This document shows, piece by piece, positions 17,785 to 26,700 of a DNA stretch of 64,000 nucleotides (position 1 is its first letter; each line of letters opens with the position of its first letter). The stretch covers positions 26,906 through 90,905 of the forward strand of contig JAIUME010000011.1 in the NCBI GenBank assembly GCA_022565695.1, read 5' to 3'. The position numbers and the translations under genes were made by a program. A model generated the notes under the pieces. That model did no database searches. It saw nothing but the letters and a program-made list of their open reading frames with translations, and was not told the DNA's origin. The stretch comes from Alcanivorax sp. GTDB lineage: Bacteria; Pseudomonadota; Gammaproteobacteria; Pseudomonadales; Alcanivoracaceae.

Positions 17785-19821
17785 TTATGCCACACCCGCC
17801 CGGACGGAAAGCCGGACCCGAGCGAGGGTTCCGCCACCCTCTGCGGGTGACATCAGTGTGATGTCGCCATTGTGGTGACGCACTATCTCACGACAAAGAT
17901 AAAGGCCCAACCCGGAACCCTTTGCCGTGACCTCGTTCGCAGCGCGGTAGTATTTTTCAAATATCTTTTCCGCTTCTTCCGGCGGAATACCCGGTCCCTG
18001 GTCACGCACATCAATCAGTGCATCCCTGCCCTGCTGGCGCAGCCGCACAGAGACCGGCTGTGTCGCGGGTGAATACTTCAGCGCATTGTCCACCAGGTTG
18101 GCCACCACAACCCCGATCAGATCCGGGTCGGCATCCACCCATATGGCGCGCGACGGCATATCCAGACGCAACCGATCATCGGCATACTGCGCAAACCTGT
18201 CAATAATGAGCTGGCGCATATCGCAAGCCCTGACCTGCAGGCGCGACGGCATGGCGATGCGGTCATCTGCGAGAAGGTTTTCAATCACACCAATCAGGCG
18301 CACAACACTGCGGCGGATGCGATCGACGCGGCGATGCACATGCTCCTGATCTTTCGGCGCATCAGCAGCCACCCCCTGGGCGGCGGTATCAATCACGGCC
18401 AGCGGCGTGCGCAGTTCATGGGACAGCATCGCCACGAACTGGCGCTGACCATGCAAGGCGCGCCGCTCGCTCTCCAGCGCATCCTGCAAACGGTGTTGCG
18501 CCGCTTCCCGCTCGGCCACTTCCTCCCGCAAGCGGCTGTTGGCCGTGTCCAGATCATGGGTACGCTCACGGACACGGGCTTCCAGTGCCTTCTCCGCCGC
18601 GCGGGAGGCTTCCAGCGCAGCGGTTTGCGCCCGCTGACGATGCAGCTCTGCCCGCCCGGCACGACGCGCCAGCACGAGGTTAAGCAGCATCAGATGGACC
18701 AGCGCCCCGATATTCGGGAGGTGATCCACCAGCGGTATCACATCAAACAGATTCAGCGAGCGCGCGGAGATCGCCAGCATCCCGGCAACCAGCGGCAAGA
18801 ACGCAACGGCATACAAGCGGACACTGCGATGGAAGAACAGGGCATGCATCGCCATGCCAGTGAAAACCACAATGCCCACCAGCGTCAGGATGCGCAGCAC
18901 CCGCATCGGCTCGATACCCGGCGTCACCCCGAGCACACCACAGGCACCGGCAATGGCCAGTAGCGCAATGAAAACGTGACCGAACCGGTACAGGCGCCGG
19001 TAATAAAGCCGAGTGCGAAAGGCCCTCAGCATAAAGGCCGCCATCAGCCCGACACTGGATGCAAACAGCCCCGAAGCAATCCTGTCGTAGAAAGGCCCGG
19101 TGGCCGGCACAAGCTGTTGCAGGTAGCCACCGGTCACCAGCGAAAACAACGCCGTCGCCAGCAGCGCCAGCCCGTAGCGCAAGTACAAGGGATCACGCAG
19201 GCGCTGCCAGAAGAACAGGTTGATCACCACCACCAGCAGCATCATGCCGAAATAGAGACCGAAGCCGGCATACTCCAGCGCCACAAACCGGGACATGGCG
19301 GTATGCTCGAACAACAACAGATCCACCGCCATGCGGCCTGAACGGATTTCCAGATAATAGGCGGAGGGCGCCTCAACAGCCGGCGACAGCAGGAAGGCCG
19401 GCCCGCGATACGAAAAGTCGTTATCGTTGCGCCCCTGAGCCAGTTCGCGCACGCGCACACGTGTGCCGTCGCCCCGGACCTCATGCAGCGCAACCATTCT
19501 GATATAGGCTGGCAACAGCTTCAGCGCCCAATCCCGGGGCGACTCGGCATCCCGTTGCAGACAAAGACGCAGCCACACCGTTTCATCGTAGTGGACATGC
19601 ACCCCGCTGCGAGGGAGCGGCACAAACGCGGTTTCCGGCAAGGCCGCCACCTCCGCCGCGTTCTGCGGCGGCACCGGTGTCACCACCCGGGTCAGCCCGG
19701 CACCGATCTCGGCAACACCAAGTTGCCCGCCAGCGCCCAGGAGGGTCGGCGCACAGGTCTGCTGGGCGCTGGCCAGCGCTGGCCATAGCAGCAGGCAGCC
19801 AAGGCCGATGAGTAACCGCAT
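17785..19821 (-). CDS. 7TMR-DISM sensor histidine kinase
   Basis: 678 aa. Signal peptide (MRLLIGLGCLLLWPALASA), a periplasmic 7TMR-DISMED2-like beta domain (about 30-165) with the typical ending YYLEIRSGRMAVDL, seven membrane helices (about 175-375), a coiled coil (390-450), a HisKA domain with phospho-acceptor His468 in SHELRTPL, and an HATPase domain with the N box DNALKYS and G boxes DQGPGIPPEEAEKIFEKYYR and GSGLGLYLCR. No receiver domain is attached. The ATG at 19821 follows GGGGAG; the longer frame to 19857 is less likely. It is transcribed away from response regulator 2 (87 bp between starts) and is the only kinase for two regulators in the locus. DISM sensors bind carbohydrates or small molecules in some cases; the ligand is unknown here. 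Confidence 0.9.
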   Translation of the reverse strand: MRLLIGLGCLLLWPALASAQQTCAPTLLGAGGQLGVAEIGAGLTRVVTPVPPQNAAEVAALPETAFVPLPRSGVHVHYDETVWLRLCLQRDAESPRDWALKLLPAYIRMVALHEVRGDGTRVRVRELAQGRNDNDFSYRGPAFLLSPAVEAPSAYYLEIRSGRMAVDLLLFEHTAMSRFVALEYAGFGLYFGMMLLVVVINLFFWQRLRDPLYLRYGLALLATALFSLVTGGYLQQLVPATGPFYDRIASGLFASSVGLMAAFMLRAFRTRLYYRRLYRFGHVFIALLAIAGACGVLGVTPGIEPMRVLRILTLVGIVVFTGMAMHALFFHRSVRLYAVAFLPLVAGMLAISARSLNLFDVIPLVDHLPNIGALVHLMLLNLVLARRAGRAELHRQRAQTAALEASRAAEKALEARVRERTHDLDTANSRLREEVAEREAAQHRLQDALESERRALHGQRQFVAMLSHELRTPLAVIDTAAQGVAADAPKDQEHVHRRVDRIRRSVVRLIGVIENLLADDRIAMPSRLQVRACDMRQLIIDRFAQYADDRLRLDMPSRAIWVDADPDLIGVVVANLVDNALKYSPATQPVSVRLRQQGRDALIDVRDQGPGIPPEEAEKIFEKYYRAANEVTAKGSGLGLYLCREIVRHHNGDITLMSPAEGGGTLARVRLSVRAGVA

Positions 19822-19868
19822 CGCTGCTCCCCTCACTGCGTGCGCTCCCCGGAACAACCCATATCAGC

Positions 19869-19874
19869 TATACT
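19869..19874 (+). promoter_or_regulatory. Conserved TATACT box (candidate -10) of response regulator 2
   Basis: GCTATACTGC is shared with the upstream region of response regulator 1 and lies 40 bp before the ATG at 19909, inside the 87-bp gap between the divergent kinase and regulator genes. No convincing -35 is visible. Confidence 0.45.
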
Positions 19875-19908
19875 GCCGGCCTGTCTGCAACAGGCCACGG
19901 CAGGGCTT

Positions 19909-20622
19909 ATGCAAGGAAATGACATCAATAACGACCTGATCGGCAAAGGAATAAACGTCTGTATCGTCGAGGATGACGACGACCTGCGGGAAGAGTTTGC
20001 CTGTGCCCTGACCCGCGCCGGGTTCACAGTACGGGCGTTCTCCGCAGCCACTGAGCTGTATGCCGCGCTGCTACGCCAACCCGCCCAGCTGCTACTGCTG
20101 GACCTTGGCTTGCCAGGTGAAGATGGCCATACCATCATGCGCCGCCTCAGGGATATCATGCCTATTGGTATTGTTATCTGCTCCGCTCGCAGCGCCATGG
20201 ACGAACGCGTACGCAGCATGATGACCGGTGCCGACGCCTATCTGGTGAAGCCTGTCGACCTGCGTGAGCTGGTCGCCACGCTGATCAGCGTTCATCGTCG
20301 CGTGAGCAAGCTTGCCGTCGATCCGCCGCCTGCGCAAGACTGGGCATTGACCGACAATGGCTGGACACTGCGCTGCCCTGACGGGAAAAAGCTGCCCCTG
20401 ACGGCGTCAGAAAGCACCGTTCTGAAGCTGCTTTTCGATACCCCCGGCAAGCCGGTTCCCCGCGAGTTGATGATCGCTGCACTCGGCCACAACAGTGATT
20501 ATTACTTGAATCAACGCCTGGATATGATGATCAGCCGCCTGCGCCGCAAGGTGCGCGAAGGCTGCGATAGTCGTCTCCCTCTGCGCGCTGTACGCAGCAT
20601 CGGATTCATCCTCAGCCTCTGA
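19909..20622 (+). CDS. OmpR-type response regulator, copy 2
   Basis: 237 aa, clearly paralogous to the regulator at 7726. The receiver domain has EDDDD, Asp65 in LLLLDLGLPGEDG and LVKPVD; the winged helix ends RSIGFILSL. The start at ATG 19909 (MQGNDINND) follows GGCAGGG and aligns with the GTG of copy 1; a longer frame from 19840 would overlap the kinase leader. Divergent from the kinase and 150 bp upstream of the second giant gene. It is the more likely direct partner of the kinase by position. DNA targets are not known. Confidence 0.88.
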   Translation: MQGNDINNDLIGKGINVCIVEDDDDLREEFACALTRAGFTVRAFSAATELYAALLRQPAQLLLLDLGLPGEDGHTIMRRLRDIMPIGIVICSARSAMDERVRSMMTGADAYLVKPVDLRELVATLISVHRRVSKLAVDPPPAQDWALTDNGWTLRCPDGKKLPLTASESTVLKLLFDTPGKPVPRELMIAALGHNSDYYLNQRLDMMISRLRRKVREGCDSRLPLRAVRSIGFILSL

Positions 20623-20659
20623 ATACAATGTTAGTTTTGATCTATATTTGTCATTAACT

Positions 20660-20683
20660 GTGAGTGCCTGCCCCCTCCCCGCC
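20660..20683 (+). promoter_or_regulatory. Conserved GTGAGTGCC/C-rich block upstream of giant gene 2
   Basis: Counterpart of the block at 8483. GTGAGTGCC followed by a C-rich tract and GCC lies 113 bp before the giant-gene ATG, and both genes share AACATCCAATGCA at the start codon. Candidate promoter or regulator site. Confidence 0.4.
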
Positions 20684-20772
20684 CTCTAGATTACCCCTCA
20701 AACCAATAAGACCAGTGGGCGAGTTGCGCCTGCGGTCCAGAACACACACTAGGGTTATGAGGGGAACATCCA

Positions 20773-23700
20773 ATGCATTGGCCATGCGTCCGTTTCACAC
20801 TACTGCTGCTGACCTTGCTGACCACACTGGTCGGCACGGCGCACGCCGACATCGTTCGCGCCTTCGAGCCGCGTGCCAGCTTCGACCAGCGCGGCGACAT
20901 CCAGCTGGTCGGCAACACGCTGCTCACCTGTACCGGAACCGGATGCGCCGCCATCCAGGACGGCACCAACACAGGCAGCAATGCGCACAACGGCAACCGC
21001 AACATGGTGTATGTCAACGTCGACCCCATTGCCGGATTCCCCAATTCCTCCTCCGCCGACCTGGTCATTCCCGCTGGCGCCACCATCCAGTTCGCCGGCC
21101 TCTACTGGGGCGCGCGGGCGGCACAGACATCCACCACCCGGGGGACTGTCCGCTTTCGGGTCCCGGGCACCCCGGGCTATCACGAGATTACGGCTGAAGA
21201 CCTCGATACCGTGCCCAACCAGTGGACCACTGCGGCCTCGCACCCCTATCAGGGGATGGCCGATGTGACCGCGCTGGTCTCGGCAGCCGGGTCCGGCACC
21301 TATACCGTAGCGGATCTGACCGCCAACAACGGGAACGGCGGCACCCTCGGGTACTACGGTGGGTGGGGCCTCGTCGTCATCTATCAGGACAACAACGCCC
21401 CCTTCCGTCGCCTGATGGTGTATGACGGCGCGGCAGAAGTAGATAACAGCAACAACGTCGATATCACCGTCGAGGGCCTGCTGACACCACTGAGTGGCAC
21501 CTTCGAAACCTATCTGGGCGCCCTCGTCTGGGAAGGTGACCTGAGTTATGCCGGTGACCAGTTCCGCCTCAATGGCACCCAACTGAGCGACGCGCTGAAC
21601 CCAGCCAACAACTTCTGGAACAGCACCATTACCCGCCTGGGCCAGCACATCACCAACAAGAACCCGCATTACATCAACCAACTCGCGGTTGATATCAACT
21701 ATGTCGATGCTTCCGGCATTCTGGCCAACGGCGCCGACAGCGCCACACTGACTTTCTCCACCAACATGGACGCCTACGCGCCCCATGCGGTGGCTTTTGC
21801 CGTGGAGCTGCACGCCCCGGACCTGATCACCTCACTGGATATCGACGGCGTCGATATCAACGGCGGTCTGCTGCTGCCCGGTGACGAGATCGAATACACC
21901 ATCACCTTCGAAAATACCGGCCTGGATGCCGCCACCAACGTCGTGCTGGAAAGCCCCCTGCCCGTCGGCGTCAGCATCGTGCCCGGCAGCCTGGAAATCA
22001 TCAGCAATGCCACCGGCGCCCCGGTCGGCCCGCAAACTGATGCCGTCGGCGACGATCTGGCGGAAGTGGACGGCAACAACATACGGTTCCGCGCTGGCAC
22101 CGGCGCCGGCACCACCGAAGGCGGCCACATGCCCATTGGCGAAGGCGCCAGCCTGCGCTTTCGGGTCAGCGTCGACAATACACCTGCCATGGTGGGCGAA
22201 ACCCTCACCAGCATGGTGTTCGTGACCTACAACTCGGAAACCCTGGGCACTGAATACAATGCTTCTGGCACTGTTTCCCTGAATCTCTCCGTGGCCAGCG
22301 CGCCGGACATCGAGGATGAACTCGAACTCGAGATTACTGATGTCAGCGTCGGCACGCCCACAACCGTCGGGCTCGGTGGCGAACTGACCTACACCTTTAC
22401 CATCGCCAATAACGGCAGCATCAACGTCAGCGACCTGAGTCTGGATATCGACCTGCCGGTGACCGGGGTGAGCTGTGTGCAGTCGTCACTGGCGGCCTCC
22501 GCACAAACCACCTGCACCGCCACGGTCACCCTGACCCAGGCCATGCTCGACGACGAAGAAATCAGCGTTACCGCCAGCGCAGTGGCTAACGGGCCGCTAG
22601 GGCAGTTCAGTTCCTCATCGGTCACCACCACCACACCGCTGGACCTGCCGCCGGTGCTGCTGAGCATTGCCCGCTTTGCGCCCATGGATGAAATCACCAA
22701 CCTCGACCCGGTCGGCTTTGTGGTGACCTTCAGCGAAGACGTCGTCAACGTGGATGCCACGGATTTCATGCCCGTTGGTGGCGGCGCGGGCTCGGCATCG
22801 ATACTCAGTGTGGCCGTGCAGGGCGGTAACAACAGCTACCTGGTCACTGTCACGGGCATCAGCAATGCCAACGGCACCCTGGGCCTGGCCCTGTCCCCCG
22901 CCAATGACATTGAAGACACTACCGGCAATCCGCTCGCTGATCTGCTGCCCACGGGGATCAACCAGACCTATACCCTGGACAATACGCCCCCGGCAGTACC
23001 GGCGATCACCGGCATTTCCGAAGACACCGGCATCAGCAACAGCGATGGCATTACCAGCGACAACACGCTGGTATTCCAGGGCACTGGTGAAGCTGGCAGT
23101 CTGATCACCGTCTATCTGGATGGCGCCTCTCTCGGCACCGTGGTGGTTGATGGCAGCGGCAACTGGTCTCTGGACCACAGCGCCACCACCCTGGCCGATG
23201 GCAGCTACCTTGTAACCGCCACGGCAGAAGACGCGTTGGGTAACACCTCCGACCTGTCCGATGGCTTTACCGTGGTCGTGGACACTGTCGCGCCGACACC
23301 CAATCTGGATCAGGATGGTGCCGAACTCAACGACAACACCCCTACCCTGACCGGCACCACCGAACCGGGCGCCAGCGTGGTCGTCACTATTGATGGCGAG
23401 ACTTACACCACCACCGCTGATGAAACCACCGGCGTGTGGACCGTAACTGTCACCGAAGAACTGACCGACGGCATCCATACGGTTGGCGTTGCCATCACTG
23501 ATCTGGCTGGCAACAGCGACAGCGGCAATTTCACGGTGAGCATCGACGGTGAACCACCGGTTGTGGAAAGCATCCAGCGGCACACCCCCACTGAGGAAAT
23601 CACCAGCGCTGACACGGTCACCTTCCTGGTGAGCTTCGATGAAGAAGTCTTTGGCGTCGATGCCACTGACTTCGTGCTCACCGGCGCTGGCGCAGCAGGT

Positions 23701-26700
23701 GCGATCATCAGCAACCTGACACCGCAGGCCGGTGGCACTCAGTACCTCGTAGAAATCAGCGGCATCGACAATGCGGACGGCGCGCTTGGTCTGTCCATCA
23801 GTGCCACCGCAGACATCCTCGACAGCCACGGCAATGCCCTGACCCCGGCGGTGCCCCCGATCAACGAAGGCTATGTGCTGGACAACACCGCGCCCGCACT
23901 GGATGTGGCGGTGATCGAGGATGACACCCTGACCTTGCACTTCGACGAAACCCTGGATAACGCCAGTGTGCCGTCGGCAGGCGACTTCACCGTTATGGTG
24001 GACGGCGACCTGGCAACCGTCACGGGTGTCTCCATTGTTGACGACACCGTCGTGCTGACGCTGGACGAGAGCGTCTCCAGCAATGCCAGTGTGACCATCA
24101 GCTATACACCGGGCACCAACCCGATTCAGGATCTCGCGGGCAATCCGGCAGACAGCTTCAGCGGCGAACCGGTGACCAACGACACCGCAGACACCATCCC
24201 CCCGCGCCTGGACAACATCACCCGGCACGACCCGGTGGATGCCCTGACCAACGCCAACAGCGTCACCTTCCTCGTCACTTTCGATGAAGACGTGACCAAT
24301 GTTGCCGTCGGCAGTTTCGAGGCCACGGGCGCTGGCGCCACCACGGCCACCATCGACAACGTCACCGCCCTCAGCGGCAACAGCTATACCGTGACCGTGG
24401 GCGGTATCGATGAGGCCAATGGTGAACTGGGCCTGATGCTGTCCGGCAGCCAGAGCATCGAAGATCTGGCGGGTAACCTGCTGGTGGACCCGAGTGTGCT
24501 CGGCAACAGCGAGACCTATACCCTCGACAACACGCCACCGGCTGTACCGCTGATCACCGGCATTTCTGATGACACCGGTATCAGCGACAGCGACGGCATC
24601 ACCAGCGACAACACGCTGATCTTCCACGGCACCGGCGAGCCCGACAGTGACATCACCGTCTATCTGGATGGCGTCTCTCTCGGCACGGTTGTGGTTGATG
24701 GCAGCGGTAACTGGTCACTGAACCACACCGCCACTGTCCTGACTGATGGCACCTACACGATCACGGCCACCGCCGAAGATGAGCTGGGCAATACGTCTGA
24801 CCTGTCCGATGGCTTTACCGTGGTGGTGGACACTGTCGCGCCGACACCAACCCTGGATCAGGATGGTGCTGAACTCAACGACAGCACCCCTACCCTGACC
24901 GGCACCACCGAACCAGGCGCCACTGTGGTGGTGACCATCGACGGCGAGACCTACACCACCACTGCCGATGAAACGACCGGCGCCTGGACTGTGACTGTCA
25001 CCGAAGAACTGGCAGACGGCATCCATACCGTCGACGTTGCCATCACCGATCTGGCCGGTAACAGCGACAGCGGCAGCTTTACCCTGAGCATCGATGGTGA
25101 ACCGCCGGTGGTGGAAAGCATCCAGCGGCACACGCCCACCGAGGAGATCACCAGCGCTGACACAGTCACCTTCCTGGTGAGCTTCGATGAAGAAGTGTTT
25201 GGTGTCGACGCCACTGACTTTGTGCTCACCGGCACTGCTGCCGCCGGCGCCATCATCAGCAATCTGATTGCGCAGGCCGGCGGCACCCAGTACCTGGTGG
25301 AAATCAGCGGCATCGACAATGCGGACGGCGCGCTTGGTCTGGCCATCAGTCCCACCGCAGACATCCTCGACAGTCACGGCAATGCCCTGACCCCGGCAGT
25401 ACCGCCGATCAGCGAAGGTTATGTGCTGGACAATACGGCACCGACGCTGGATGCAGCGGTGATCGAGGATGACACCCTGACCCTGCACTTCGACGAAACT
25501 CTGGATAACACCAGTGTGCCGGCGGCGGGCGACTTCACCGTCATGGTGGATGGCAGCCCGGCCACCGTCACCGGTGTCTCCATCGTTGACGACACCGTCG
25601 TGCTGACCCTGGAAGACGGTATTTCCAGCAACGCCAGTGTCACCGTCGGCTATACACCGGGCACCAACCCGATTGTGGATCTGGCAGGCAACCCGGCGGA
25701 CAGCTTCAGCGGTGAGCCCGTCACCAATGACACCGCAGACAATGTGCCGCCGCGCCTGGACAACATCACCCGTCACGACCCGGTGGATGCCCTGACCAAC
25801 GCCAACAGCGTCACCTTCCTCGTCACCTTCGATGAAGACGTGACCAACGTCGCCATCGGCAGTTTCGAGGCCACGGGCGCTGGCGCTACCACCGCGACCA
25901 TCGACAACGTCACCGCCCTCAGCGGCAACAGCTATACCGTCACCGTAGGCGGCATCGACGAGGCCAATGGTGAACTGGGTCTGATGCTCTCCAGCATGCA
26001 GAACATCGAAGATCTGGCGGGTAACCTGCTGGTGGACTCGGGCGTTCTCGGCAACAGCGAGACCTATACCCTCGACAATACGCCACCGGCGGTGCCCGCC
26101 ATCACCGGCATCAGCGAAGATACCGGCAGCAGCGATGAGGATGGCATTACCAGCGACAACACGCTGGTCTTCCACGGCACTGGCGAGCCCGACAGCCTGA
26201 TCACCGTCTATCTGGATGATGTGGCGATCGGCACGGTTGTGGTCGACGGCGACGGCGACTGGTCCCTGGACCACACCGCCACCGTCCTGACCGATGGCAC
26301 CTATACGGTTACCGCGACCGCCGAGGACGAACTGGGTAATACCTCCGAGCTGTCCGATGACTTCACCGTGGTGATCGTGACGCAGGTGGATGAACCCACC
26401 CTGGATCAGGACGGCAGCACGCTGGAGAACGGCACCCTGACCGGCACCACCTCGCCCCACGCCGAAGTCTGTGTGGCCATCAACAGTGAAGAGGTCGCCT
26501 GTGTCACCGCCGACGAAAACGGCGACTGGACGCTGGAGCTGGACGAACTCGGTGTCGGCACCCATGACCTGGATATCACCGTCACCGACCCTGCTGGCAA
26601 CGAAGACAGCGGTTCCTTTACGGTCACCGTGAGCACCCCGTCGACACCGCTCATCACCGGCATCAGCGCGGATACCGGCGTCAGCAACAACGACGGCATC

